DNA of 64,000 bases from Teretinema zuelzerae (lineage in GTDB: Bacteria; Spirochaetota; Spirochaetia; Treponematales; Treponemataceae). Numbering within the stretch: the first letter of the stretch is position 1; every line of letters starts with the position of its first letter. Location: contig NZ_JAINWA010000001.1 of the NCBI RefSeq assembly GCF_021021555.1, positions 1-64,000 of the forward strand, read 5' to 3'. The notes under the pieces are model-generated. The model did not search any database. It saw nothing but the letters and a program-made list of their open reading frames with translations, and was not told where the DNA came from. The position numbers and the translations under genes are program-made. Positions 37,201-45,905 of this stretch are shown here, in pieces.

Positions 37201-37402
37201 AGGCGAAGGGCATATGGGCGTCCACCTCATTCCGCTGATGGCTCAGGGAACGCCGAAGGCGAGCCACGAGGCGGGCTACATTCGCGGATCGGGAGCGGCG
37301 AATCAAAGCCGCTTCGTCCTTGAATCTACCGGATGGGTCCCGAACAAGACTGCCGCGGGCAGCCTCCTGGACAAACTCTTTTATACCTATTTTGAGGATT
37401 AA
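34244..37402 (+). CDS. Lipoprotein with seven InlB-type repeats and a clostripain (C11) protease
   Basis: The 1052-residue protein has a lipoprotein signal ending VVLSSC (Cys25). Between about residues 50 and 630 are seven repeats of the divergent InlB B-repeat type, each with GG-x-(I/V)-x-x-P, a YxxGE step and GWxFxGWxG. These are joined by Pro/Glu-rich spacers (PEPEPKPEPEPEPPP). The C-terminal 420 residues are a C11 peptidase: WTFIVYMAADNDLE, then LIFWGHGTGW (His757) and GMDTCFGG (Cys810), the catalytic dyad. Clostripain-type enzymes cut after Arg or Lys. As a lipoprotein beside the secretion and Rhs genes, it may be exported and process the toxin or surface targets; that link is inference. 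Confidence 0.85.
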   Translation: MKRGTLSGFRALAIKTALLVVLSSCSKDLPFERLAEFAVPEQPAPKGFAVQTDDAPGGRIERSPMKTAYEAGELVRVSALPSAGWEFSGWGGTISGTEKTTENPLVLNVEKDEWIIPRFARVPEPAVPPPPDPEPVWSIRCDSARGGIAETSPIKTGYATGELVKMTAVADEGWTFAGWFGTAETDSLDPVLVIQAARDEWIIPRFTEIPAPDAPPEEPRWTLRVDGAEGGVASFEPGSSSYASGDYVKLSAECSEGWRFLGWTGTAESASNPLIITIERSEWIVPLFEKIPEPPIEEIPEPVRWKIRVDDRPGGSVTAEPEKTEYEDGEQVRLIAQCESGWKFAGWSGTLEKSGSMDVGDEILLIEARANEWIIPLFREEAEVLPEPPPERFTVKIDSAEGGSVERSPASMDYAPGEFVRLAATAQAGWEFAGWSGTIGDSAATGIRNNPYILEVRRNEWIIPVFSRIPEPEPKPEPEPEPPPRLYTLKTESSAGGSVRAVPSKTGYAEGEYARITAVPSPGWRFSGWSGTYAGTEDDIFIRMTDDQWIVAKFALIPVAAEYTLNSTVSGSGRIIRSPEKAVYAAGETVELAAEPSPGYRFVEWTGDLSGDAENETIKMNANASVSARFEKREWTFIVYMAADNDLEAAAILDINEMEAAETGSMKGDILVLIDRSPAYDSTNGNWSDTRLYKIKRDPAGSDTVIRSQRIECPALGITENQQTELDLALPSTLSLLLDHAKTAYPAANYGLIFWGHGTGWRSDETAGGSPAESMKALAIDDTSGTSMTLAQAGNAVRNRGIAAIGMDTCFGGILEVAREFSDCAAWLVGSPGAIPSAGWNYAALFTLFGTSSLTAEQFASAAVDQFRVQYALTPNTGISAIRLSAVPALSSVFNAFMENAAAGIQNRSSQTLLKSIAMDDSRLYRFASYPTDSYIDIRSFADLILSARDGLFSSATIKNRALTQAASLKTALNAAVPLGWEQGGQGEGHMGVHLIPLMAQGTPKASHEAGYIRGSGAANQSRFVLESTGWVPNKTAAGSLLDKLFYTYFED

Positions 37403-37403
37403 C

Positions 37404-40400
37404 ATGATGAAAACACCCAGTAAACGGATTTTAGCCGCCATGCTTATTTCATGGCTGACGAGCGCTCATGCTCAGAATACGCCGGGACAGACATACGTCA
37501 GCTACGACTCTGTAAACGGAAGAACGACCTACACAGTGCCGGGAGGAGAAGCGGAAAGCGGAGGCGAAAGCGGCGGTTCGAGCGCCGGAGACAGCACCAA
37601 CGCCGATATTGCGGAAGCTGAATCGATCGTCTCGGAAGCCGCATCGCTTAAGACGGAAGTTGCCGCGGAAACAGATAAATCGAAGGAAGCAGCTGAAACC
37701 GCAAAGGCAGAAGTCTCCGAGGAAAAGGCGAACGCCGATTCCGACAAAGCGGGAGATCCGGTCAGGATAACGACGGGCGAGTTCTATCTTGAAGAATCGG
37801 ACTTCGAGTTTCCGCGGATCTACGCGAGCAATTCTCCCGGCGGTCCTTCCTTCGGGAAAGGGTGGTTTTTCTTCGCCGATTCGCGCATCATCCGCGGAGT
37901 CGATATCGGAGCGCTCAGCGCGAAAAACAGAATCAAAAGCCGGATAATCGATCCGCTTCAAGAAAAATGGGAGCGCGCCGATCTTCTCGCCGCCCGGACG
38001 GCGTCCTGCGCGGATGAAGCCCGGGAAGCGAAACGCATATTGAATGAAGCGCTCGAAGAATACGAACTCGTCAGGGATCAGGCAGATCGCGCAATGGCTC
38101 TCGCGTCCCGCAACACGCTGTCCTGGTGGAGCGGATTGCCGATTGGATGGATGGGCATAGGAAACGACTCGTTGCTCTTGATAAATCCCGAAGGAGTTCC
38201 GCATATTTTCATTCCGGACGGCGCCGGCGAATGGAAAGCCCTCGACCCGGACGCGGCCCGAACCGACAGGATCGCCAGCATCGACCGCGCGGACGCGCTT
38301 TCAGCGCAAGGGTTCGTGTATACCGCATCGGACGGCGCATCGTACCGCTACGATTCAAACGGACTGCTGATCCGGGCGGAAAAACGCAATCCTTACGGAG
38401 ACCCGCTGATTCGGGAAATCTCGCGGAATACAGCGACCGGCGGAATACGGGAAATCATCGACGCCTACGGGTACCGGTACGCGGTCGAAGGCGAGAGGCA
38501 GCGCATCGACGCGATCGTCGACCCGCTGGGGAGAAAAATCGTATACAACCATGGAAGCGACGCGTTGAGTTCCGTCACGGACTTTGAAAACGACTCGATA
38601 GGATACGGGTATTCCCTGGGCAGATTGGCCGAAATCGTAAAACCCATGAACGCGAAAACAAAAATCATTTACGGACAAACCGATCGGAAAGGAAGGCCTC
38701 TGGTTACCGAAACCGTTAACGAGGAAGGACACCCGGAATATTTTGAGTACCGCCCGGCTGAACGGAAAACGCTGTGGACCTCTCCGGACGGAGACAGAAA
38801 AATAATCGAGTGGGATGAATTGCACCGGACGGTATCGATCGAGGAAAGCGGAAAGCCGACTATCAGATATATCAGAGATCAGGCGACCGGAGACGTGCTC
38901 CGGGAAGAAAGCATGCAGGGAACGACCGTGCATGAATACGACCAGCGGGGAAACAGAACAACGACGCTTTATCCCGACGGTTCGCGCGAGATTCTGAGCT
39001 TCGATGAAAACGACCGGCTCGTCGAGCGACTAAGCCGGGGCGGAACGCTTGAAACCTATCAATGGGATGCATGGGGAGTATCCGGAGTCTTCAGAGAAGG
39101 ACGGCCTCTTAAAACGATCGAGCGGAATCAAAACGGATTCATCGTCAAAATCGTTGAAGACGGAAAATACATCGCGAACATCCAACGCGATGCGCATAAC
39201 AAACCGATACGGATTCTCCAGGGTGCAGGAGACGAAATCATCCAGTCCGATCTTGCGTGGGACTCGGCGGGACGAATAATTTCTTTCATCGACGGCGAAC
39301 GAAGAAAAATTGAATGGAAATACGGACGCCATGCAATGATAATTTTCGATCAGGCTGGCCTCGAAACCTCGTGGAAATGGAATAGCAGAAAAGACATCGT
39401 CGAGATTATCGAGAAGGACACGGTGGGCGGAGAAACGAGAAAAAGGGAAACAGTATTCGACAAACGGCACCTGCCCCTCAAGGAAACGCTGAACGGAAAG
39501 GAAATCGCGCGATACGCCTGGACGGCCAAAGGAAAAAAAGCGTCGATCATCCGGGGGAGACTCCGCACGGACTTTGCATATTCAATAGAAGGAAAAGAAG
39601 AGCTGACGCAAACATATGCCGGCAGCGAACCGTTCCGCATCGTCAGGACTAAAGAGCTAACGCCGTCCGGAGCGATCATCACCGTTCAGGACGGGTCGAA
39701 TAGAGCGCAAACGCTGCGCTACGACAGCGAAAACCGGCTGTTATCGAAGCAAAGCGGAAATCTCGCGCCTGAATCTTTTGCATGGGACCCTGACGGATCT
39801 ATCGCCCGATTAGAAACCCGCCTGGGAGGAATCGTCGACCTGCAGGGAAACAAAAAAACCGGAGAGTTCAAACAGTTCCGAAACGGCGAACTGGCTTCGC
39901 GGATGGTTAAGAGCCCTGCGGGTAAAATTCTTGAATACACCGACGAAAACGGAAGCCTCGTTTCAAACGAATACGATTCGACTGGTTTTTTGATTCGGGA
40001 ACGACGCAGCGCCGGATTTGTTTCGTACGAACGGGATAAGACGGGAACAGCGGTTTCGCGGAACGTGTTCGGTGCCGACGGAGAGTTGATCGAATCAGTG
40101 TCGATATCGCGCTCGCATGATCTTCGCTCTGCGGTCGTCCTGGAAGGCGGAATATACCGCAGGGAATACCGGCTCAACGGATGGGGGGAAGTCACAGGAT
40201 TCGCCGACGGGGAAAACAACCTCCGCTCGTTTGATCGGGACGCGTTCGGCCGCGTTGAGGTCGAAACCGATCCGTACGGAAATGAGACCCGCTATGAATA
40301 CGACGATTTCGGGGAGATTTCGAAAATCGTGTATTGCGACGGCTCCTTCGAGGCATACGAACGAAACTCGGCAGGACTCGTCGTCCGGGAAACAGACGCA

Positions 40401-42815
40401 GCTGGAGTTTCGGCAGAATACGACTACGACGCAGGAGGCAGACGCATCTCCGAATATACACGCGGAGGGGTGCGCCTTTCCCGTACATTTGATGATAGCG
40501 GGCGGACGCAAACGCTTAACCGTGGAGACGATAACGCCCTCGTCTTCAATTTCGAATATTCTTCCGACGGAAAAACTATCGCTTCCAAAGACGCTTCCGG
40601 AAACTCCATGATCTCGGTCTTCGACGGATTCGGCCGCCTGGTCGGGGAAACAAACAGACTGCATGTTTCATCGACGCATCGGTGGGATGCCCGAAGCCGC
40701 GCGATAGAAGGCATCGATGGAAACGGGGTCAAGACTTCAAGGAGATATATCTCGGACGGAAGCAAAATAATCGAAGAAACCGGCGGCGGCGGCAGAATCG
40801 AAATAATCAAGGACGCCGCCGGAAGGGAGATCGCGAGAGGCAACGACACGACGAAAATCGAATTCGATTTCGATCAGGCTGGACGAATCGTCGGACAGAA
40901 AGATGCGTTGAGCGGCGCTGAAATGCAATTCTTCTATGATAAGGCCGGTCGGATGATCCGCGCGAAGGGAAGCGGGAGAGACGTCAGACGGCGGTTGGGA
41001 AAAAACGATGAAATCCTGGAACTAAGGGATCTGTCCAACGGGTTAACGATAACGTTCGCATACGATGCTCGAGGAAGAGAAATTCGCAGAACCTTCGCTA
41101 ACGGCATACAGATCGAGCGCGGATACGACGAGGCGGGAAGAATCAGTTGGATACGCGAAAAAAAGATAACAGGGGAAATACTGAGAGCCGAAGCGTGGGC
41201 TTACGATGAAAACGGAAGGCGCCGGCTGGGGGTCGACGAAGAGGGAATGATAACGCGATACTCATGGAATTCGCGCGGAGAGCTGGTCTGCGCAGAAACG
41301 CCGGCGGATGCGGAGGGAGGAGATGGGTTGGAGCGGGTTATTTTTTCGCCTGAAGACATCCGCACGGCTGTTTCGCTCATGGGGAAATTTCTACCCGGTG
41401 CGGCTCCCTCAGTCAGCGAATCGCAGGTGGTCCGCAAAGAACGCTATGCCTACGACCAAAATGGAAACATGACCGAAATCAGGCTCGGAGGAAGTTCTAT
41501 TCGAATGGAATACGACGCGGAAAACAGATTGACTAAGCGAGGCGAGGCCTCATTTTCGTACGATAAAAACGGCAATCTCGTGAAAATGTTTGACTTGCGA
41601 AATTCGCTAGTATGCTCGTATAATGACAAAAACAGGATGGTCCGTTCGGTCGTTGCCGACGGAATGAGAAACTCGATCGTATCGACGGATTACGCGTACG
41701 ACGGGTACGGCCGGCGCTCGTCTATCCAGGATGACGGAGCCGGAGCTATGGTCGCCAGTTATATCGGCACGGAGTTTGATATGTTTTCAGTGAAGCCTGT
41801 TCAATCTGCCGCTTTCGCTACCGACGATTCTTCCGGCTCGAGGTATCGATGGATCGGAGATGCCGAGTCCTCCCGCTCGACTTCCGTGCCGTCGCCGTCC
41901 GGCGGTGAGACTGCGCATTCGCTGTCATCCCGCGAGCTTCTGACCCTGGGAGGATTCCCGGCGGCTTCATCGGTCGACGGAGCGAACTACTACTACGGAA
42001 TATCCGTGAACGAATCCGTCGCCTCTCTCTCCGACGAGTCCGGCGCTTTCCAAAAGCTGCCGCGCATGAACGCGTTCGGCGGAATCGATGAACTCGCTTC
42101 AAACTCGTCTCTGCTCGGTTCATCCGTATTCGACCATCCCTCCTTCGTCTCCAAATACCGCTCGCCCGCCACCAGTTTGATGGACTTCGGCTACCGCGAC
42201 TACGCCCCCTCCCTCGCCCGCTTCACCACCCCCGACCCCATCCGCGACGGCTACAACTGGTACACCTACTGCGCCTCCGACCCGATTAATTTCGTGGACT
42301 TGTGGGGATTACTCCTTACGCTTTCTGTGGATAAGGACAGTCAAAAGATGACCATTACATTTAAGGACGGTCAAATAACATCGACTAAAACAATCAATGT
42401 TACAACAGCTGTTGTGTCAAAAAAAAACAGTAAGAATAATACAACATTTAATGAAGACGCCAACCGCACTCAACAAACAGGCGACTCAACTACGCATCCC
42501 ACTCAATTTCCTAACGGAACATATGATGTTACCGGCACTATGAAACCAAGCGATTCAAGGTTTGGAGAAACGCAATTTATCACGAACGCTTCGCAAATGT
42601 TGAAAAACACAGAAGGCAATTTTGTTAAGGACATGGGGTATAATATTCATTTTACACCATTGACAAATACAAATGGCTGCATTGGTATTCTTAATCAAGC
42701 GGATATGGATTCTCTTCTCAGTATTCATGCTATGAACGTCGACACTTTTGACAACAGAACGATTGTTAACGTATTTGGAAATTCAACAGTAGGCGAGGGA
42801 AACAAAAACAAATGA
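37404..42815 (+). CDS. Sec-signalled Rhs/YD-repeat polymorphic toxin with a YkuD-like C-terminal tip
   Basis: The start ATG 37404 (MMKTPSKRILAAML) follows GAGGATTAAC. The 1803-residue protein has a signal peptide (cleavage near SAHA-QNT), a Glu/Ala-rich helical region (60-130), a DUF6531-like entry (GDPVRITTGEFYLEESDFEFPRIY), and many YD repeats (YDSENRLLSKQSG, YDEAGRISWIREK). The Rhs core ends at YRDYAPSLARFTTPDPIRDG and NFVDLWG (residue about 1634). The last 170 residues are a different, AT-rich domain with GTYDVTG, YNIHFTP and NTNGCIGIL. This is the His...GC(I) signature of YkuD-like L,D-transpeptidases (Tlde1-type toxins), which attack peptidoglycan. It is the last large gene of the secretion operon. 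Confidence 0.87.
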   Translation: MMKTPSKRILAAMLISWLTSAHAQNTPGQTYVSYDSVNGRTTYTVPGGEAESGGESGGSSAGDSTNADIAEAESIVSEAASLKTEVAAETDKSKEAAETAKAEVSEEKANADSDKAGDPVRITTGEFYLEESDFEFPRIYASNSPGGPSFGKGWFFFADSRIIRGVDIGALSAKNRIKSRIIDPLQEKWERADLLAARTASCADEAREAKRILNEALEEYELVRDQADRAMALASRNTLSWWSGLPIGWMGIGNDSLLLINPEGVPHIFIPDGAGEWKALDPDAARTDRIASIDRADALSAQGFVYTASDGASYRYDSNGLLIRAEKRNPYGDPLIREISRNTATGGIREIIDAYGYRYAVEGERQRIDAIVDPLGRKIVYNHGSDALSSVTDFENDSIGYGYSLGRLAEIVKPMNAKTKIIYGQTDRKGRPLVTETVNEEGHPEYFEYRPAERKTLWTSPDGDRKIIEWDELHRTVSIEESGKPTIRYIRDQATGDVLREESMQGTTVHEYDQRGNRTTTLYPDGSREILSFDENDRLVERLSRGGTLETYQWDAWGVSGVFREGRPLKTIERNQNGFIVKIVEDGKYIANIQRDAHNKPIRILQGAGDEIIQSDLAWDSAGRIISFIDGERRKIEWKYGRHAMIIFDQAGLETSWKWNSRKDIVEIIEKDTVGGETRKRETVFDKRHLPLKETLNGKEIARYAWTAKGKKASIIRGRLRTDFAYSIEGKEELTQTYAGSEPFRIVRTKELTPSGAIITVQDGSNRAQTLRYDSENRLLSKQSGNLAPESFAWDPDGSIARLETRLGGIVDLQGNKKTGEFKQFRNGELASRMVKSPAGKILEYTDENGSLVSNEYDSTGFLIRERRSAGFVSYERDKTGTAVSRNVFGADGELIESVSISRSHDLRSAVVLEGGIYRREYRLNGWGEVTGFADGENNLRSFDRDAFGRVEVETDPYGNETRYEYDDFGEISKIVYCDGSFEAYERNSAGLVVRETDAAGVSAEYDYDAGGRRISEYTRGGVRLSRTFDDSGRTQTLNRGDDNALVFNFEYSSDGKTIASKDASGNSMISVFDGFGRLVGETNRLHVSSTHRWDARSRAIEGIDGNGVKTSRRYISDGSKIIEETGGGGRIEIIKDAAGREIARGNDTTKIEFDFDQAGRIVGQKDALSGAEMQFFYDKAGRMIRAKGSGRDVRRRLGKNDEILELRDLSNGLTITFAYDARGREIRRTFANGIQIERGYDEAGRISWIREKKITGEILRAEAWAYDENGRRRLGVDEEGMITRYSWNSRGELVCAETPADAEGGDGLERVIFSPEDIRTAVSLMGKFLPGAAPSVSESQVVRKERYAYDQNGNMTEIRLGGSSIRMEYDAENRLTKRGEASFSYDKNGNLVKMFDLRNSLVCSYNDKNRMVRSVVADGMRNSIVSTDYAYDGYGRRSSIQDDGAGAMVASYIGTEFDMFSVKPVQSAAFATDDSSGSRYRWIGDAESSRSTSVPSPSGGETAHSLSSRELLTLGGFPAASSVDGANYYYGISVNESVASLSDESGAFQKLPRMNAFGGIDELASNSSLLGSSVFDHPSFVSKYRSPATSLMDFGYRDYAPSLARFTTPDPIRDGYNWYTYCASDPINFVDLWGLLLTLSVDKDSQKMTITFKDGQITSTKTINVTTAVVSKKNSKNNTTFNEDANRTQQTGDSTTHPTQFPNGTYDVTGTMKPSDSRFGETQFITNASQMLKNTEGNFVKDMGYNIHFTPLTNTNGCIGILNQADMDSLLSIHAMNVDTFDNRTIVNVFGNSTVGEGNKNK

Positions 42816-43471
42816 ATAGCAGAACCCTAACCTTTATCCCATTGCTCCTTTTCTTGATCTTCCTTTCCAGCTTTTTCATCAGTTGCAATACATCTGAGTA
42901 TATTGTTGATTTTGATTCGACAAATGACACCTCGAAAATACTGGCAGTGTCAAAAAATAAGGAAAGGATCATTCTTGACGAGTACCCCCTATTTCCTGGA
43001 CTAACAAGAGATAGCATATTAGTGAATAGAGCTGGAGCATTCTATGAAAATGGAAACGTTCTTGTTATGGTACCAAATAAAAATACAACAAAAAATATTA
43101 TAGCATGGAATGATTTTTCATATTTAATCGATATTATTTTTATTGAGCCCGGAAATAAAAGAATCACGACGCTTTTCAGCAATCATGATAGTTATGTCAG
43201 CATTGTACCAGATGCAAAAGCAACACATGCGATAATCGCATTCGATAGAGATAAGACGCTGACTCTGCTTCGTGTAGACCAAAAAGGAAAAATACTTCAG
43301 GAGGTTCAATACAAATATCGTGTGCTATATCCTGATTTCATCGGCGTAACAGAAAAAACCGGGAAAGAAGTTATCACCTTATCATGTATTGAAAATGAAG
43401 AGAAAATTTCCATAGATTGGAAAAACGGAATCATCACGCAGATTTCGTATATGGAATCTCAATACGAATAA
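42812..43471 (+). CDS. Candidate immunity lipoprotein for the Rhs toxin
   Basis: The start overlaps the Rhs stop (ATGA). The 219-residue product has a lipoprotein signal (LLLFLIFLSSFFISC, Cys at about 25) and a beta-rich mature region (KILAVSKNKERIILDEYP, YVSIVPDAKATHAIIAF, LTLLRVDQKGKILQEV) that looks like a beta-propeller fragment. Immediately following the toxin tip, sharing its low GC, and being exported, it is well placed to neutralise a periplasmic peptidoglycan-acting toxin. No immunity family is recognised, so the role is inferred from context. Confidence 0.65.
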   Translation: MNSRTLTFIPLLLFLIFLSSFFISCNTSEYIVDFDSTNDTSKILAVSKNKERIILDEYPLFPGLTRDSILVNRAGAFYENGNVLVMVPNKNTTKNIIAWNDFSYLIDIIFIEPGNKRITTLFSNHDSYVSIVPDAKATHAIIAFDRDKTLTLLRVDQKGKILQEVQYKYRVLYPDFIGVTEKTGKEVITLSCIENEEKISIDWKNGIITQISYMESQYE

Positions 43472-43495
43472 TTCTTGAAATTCGACAAAACAACT

Positions 43496-43528
43496 GGTTA
43501 CTCCTATACTAGGGGTAACCGTTTTTTT
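43496..43528 (+). terminator. Terminator of the secretion/toxin operon
   Basis: Stem GGTTACTCC (43496-43504) with GGGGTAACC (43512-43520), 7-nt loop, then a T-run to 43528. It lies 24 bp past the immunity gene and marks the operon end. Confidence 0.88.
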
Positions 43529-43572
43529 AAAATTGCGTTAAAATAAAAATACTATGCTAAGGCAGGTCGGGA

Positions 43573-44337
43573 ATGAGCAAGAACAAGGTTCTGAGCCTCA
43601 TGCTTTGTTCATCAATGTTAATCAGATTCGCGGCTTCCGCGGCGGCGCAGGAGGAAATTCTTATAGTCGCCGAGGAATGGCCTCCGTTCACCAGCACTAA
43701 ACTCTACAAACAAGGCCCGCTGGTCGATATCATAGAGCATGTCTTTAAAGATTCTGCATACACGGTAAAAATCGAATTCTACCCGTGGGCGAGAGCGCTC
43801 GCAATGGTGCAAAAAGGCGAAGCAGACTGCATAATTGGCGCCTTTAAAACGATTGAAAGAATGCAGTACCTGGAATATCCCGAACCTCTGATGTCGCAGG
43901 AAACAGCTCTCTTCCAATTGTCGAAGAACGATTTCGCTTTTTCCGGGTTGCAGGACTTGTCAGATCGCAAAATCGCCAGAGTGCATTGGGCATCGAACAG
44001 CGATGCATTCGATCGATTAAACGGTCCGACTATCATCGACCTTGTCAATCTGACGCAATGCATACGAATGCTTCTTGCAGAAAGAGTCGACTATATCGCC
44101 GGTCCGACTATGAACGTCGAATACCTGATAAAAACATGTTTTCCGGATTCCGTAAATCTAATAACAAAAACCGATCCACCGTTAGCTCAACAGAACATGT
44201 ATTGCGCAATTTCAAAGAAATCGAAATCAGCCGCAGGCATCGCAAGAGAAATTAACGCCAAGATTGCGGCATTCAAACAAAACGGGGTATATGATAAAAT
44301 ACAGCATGAACATATTGAATTGCAAATGCTTGATTAA
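43573..44337 (+). CDS. Periplasmic amino-acid-type solute-binding protein (SBP_bac_3)
   Basis: The 254-residue product has a signal peptide (cleavage near SAAAQ). SBP_bac_3 features are EEILIVAEEWPPFTS, IIEHVFKDSAYTVKIEFYPWARALAMVQKGEADCIIGAFKTIERMQYLEYPEP, and the closing MYCAISKKS. It would bind a polar amino acid or similar small ligand in the periplasm. There is no permease or ATPase nearby, so it either uses a distant transporter or acts as a sensor. The next small exported protein overlaps its 3' end. Confidence 0.85.
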   Translation: MSKNKVLSLMLCSSMLIRFAASAAAQEEILIVAEEWPPFTSTKLYKQGPLVDIIEHVFKDSAYTVKIEFYPWARALAMVQKGEADCIIGAFKTIERMQYLEYPEPLMSQETALFQLSKNDFAFSGLQDLSDRKIARVHWASNSDAFDRLNGPTIIDLVNLTQCIRMLLAERVDYIAGPTMNVEYLIKTCFPDSVNLITKTDPPLAQQNMYCAISKKSKSAAGIAREINAKIAAFKQNGVYDKIQHEHIELQMLD

Positions 44338-44689
44338 AAGGGTTATGGCATGTTTGATTTTCGTATCCCCGCTCGCATCCCCGATATCCGCATCAGCCGA
44401 GGAAACGATAACCGGGGTTTACTCGATTCAAAACGCGGTAGAAGACTACCGGGGAACGCGTTCTTTTGAAATCTCGCGGAATCAATACCAGGAATACGTA
44501 ATTACCGCTGACAGATCATTCGAAAGCGTCGCCTACTACGACGCCGAACATCATGAACTGTTCTGCGTGATAGAAACCGCCCACCAATACAACACCCTGA
44601 TGAAGTTCCGAATCGAAGGCGGCGCGCTCACGGTTTATTCGCTTTACTCAGAAAAATGGAACGAATATCCCGGAGTCGATAAAAAATAA
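44291..44689 (+). CDS. Small exported protein overlapping the binding protein
   Basis: The likely start is ATG 44291 (after CGGGGTAT); ATG 44306 is also possible. Either gives a basic n-region and a hydrophobic core (MACLIFVSPLASPISASA), so a signal peptide of about 30-35 residues. The mature part (about 95 residues) has an antiparallel beta pattern (ITGVYSIQNAVEDYRGTRSFEISRNQYQEYVIT). No family recognised. It overlaps the binding-protein gene by 47 nt in another frame, suggesting coupling. Confidence 0.6.
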   Translation: MIKYSMNILNCKCLIKRVMACLIFVSPLASPISASAEETITGVYSIQNAVEDYRGTRSFEISRNQYQEYVITADRSFESVAYYDAEHHELFCVIETAHQYNTLMKFRIEGGALTVYSLYSEKWNEYPGVDKK

Positions 44690-44712
44690 ACGAGGGACAT
44701 ACGAGGCAAATC

Positions 44713-44740
44713 CGGGACCGGCTCGATCGAGCCGATCCCG
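44713..44740. terminator. GC-rich hairpin between convergent genes
   Basis: A 16-bp perfect core CGGCTCGATCGAGCCG (44719-44734) with flanking GGGA/TCCC pairs. It lies between the ends of the 44291 (+) and 44748 (-) genes, so it could terminate both. Confidence 0.6.
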
Positions 44741-44747
44741 AAAATCT

Positions 44748-45803
44748 TTAGAACCTGCCGGTGCCGAGGGTGAACGCGAGCGTGCCCATGAGCCGGCGGG
44801 GAACCGGCAAACCGCCGGTGAAATCACCGGTCTTGAGAATCCACTCCCTGTCGTCGGCGCCCCATGCGGCGGTTAAGCCCCACTTGATGGAGAAATAATC
44901 GAAGGGAGAGAAAGTAATTGAGGGCGACGCCATGCCCGAACCGTCCACCCAGTTCTGCGTCCACAGAACCTGGGCCGACACTTCGTCGCTAAAGGGAAGC
45001 TCGCTCCACGACAAACTCAACGCGGAATTGTGCTTCGCGGAATAACCTCCGATATCGGCCATCATCACTGGCATGGCAGACCCTGAAAATTCAGCGATTA
45101 ATCGATCATACAAACGTGACGAGTACTCCTCGTCAGTGCTTCCCCATCCCAGAAAAAGATACTCGCCGTACGCAGTGAATTTCCATTCGGAGTTGACGTA
45201 CATGCCGCCCAGGGTCGCCGCGTAATGGAGGCCGTCGTCCGGAACGGAGCTTGCGTATACGGGAACGGGCGATAAGGGATCGAGAGAATCTTCGAGAACG
45301 GCGGAATCGAGGCCCCAGTAGACGGCCTGATCCGTGAAAACCTGAAGCTTTCCGAAACCGGTCGAGTACCCGAGAACCGCTCGAGGCGCGAGGTTCTTTT
45401 GGTAAAAGGCGCCGAGGGTCAGCTCACCGTTTCCCAGTATCGGATTCTTCGGAGGGGTTACGAGAAAGTCTCCCTTGACGCCGAATGCCGCGTCCTGAAT
45501 GCGCGGAGCGGACGTATCCGATAGATACGAGTCCTTCACGGCGCCGTAGAAGTACAGGGTGTTCAAACCGAGCGGCAGGGACACGCGGAGGGCAACGGGT
45601 CCTTCAAGGTCTGCGCCGGGATCGTCGAGATCCTTTACGCCTACGCTCAAGGGATCGGCAATCTGATAGAAGCGGCTCACGCCCCACCCCGCGCTCTGTT
45701 TGCCGAAGCGGAAAAAGAGCCGCTCGTTCCAGTTAAAATCCGCGAAGAGCTCCAGGATCTCGGCGGTCTCCAGGGGAAATTCCGTCTGAAGCTTTCCGCT
45801 CAC
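44748..45803 (-). pseudogene. 5'-truncated outer-membrane beta-barrel protein
   Basis: The 351 residues show an OMP pattern: alternating aromatic strands (FFRFGKQSAGWGVSRFYQIADPL, LNTLYFYGAVKDSYL, KFTAYGEYLFLGWG) and a C-terminal Phe after a short strand (TLAFTLGTGRF), the usual BAM signal. The frame opens with a GTG at 45803 with no ribosome site or signal peptide. A few in-frame codons upstream (VRSYR) continue the pattern to a stop near 45827. The barrel's first strands and signal therefore seem to be lost. If expressed it would not reach the outer membrane. Confidence 0.6.
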
Positions 45804-45854
45804 GCGATACGACCGAACCGGTATCTGTCAATATACATATAGTACTCGCTAAAC

Positions 45855-45882
45855 CAAAAAAAAGACCGGCCAAACGCCGGTC
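45855..45882 (-). terminator. Rho-independent terminator of the chemotaxis receptor gene
   Basis: On the minus strand, a 7-bp GC stem (GACCGGC/GCCGGTC, 45864-45882) with a 5-nt loop is followed by nine T residues. Confidence 0.92.
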
Positions 45883-45905
45883 CTTCATGCGATGCGAGCA
45901 GAAGC

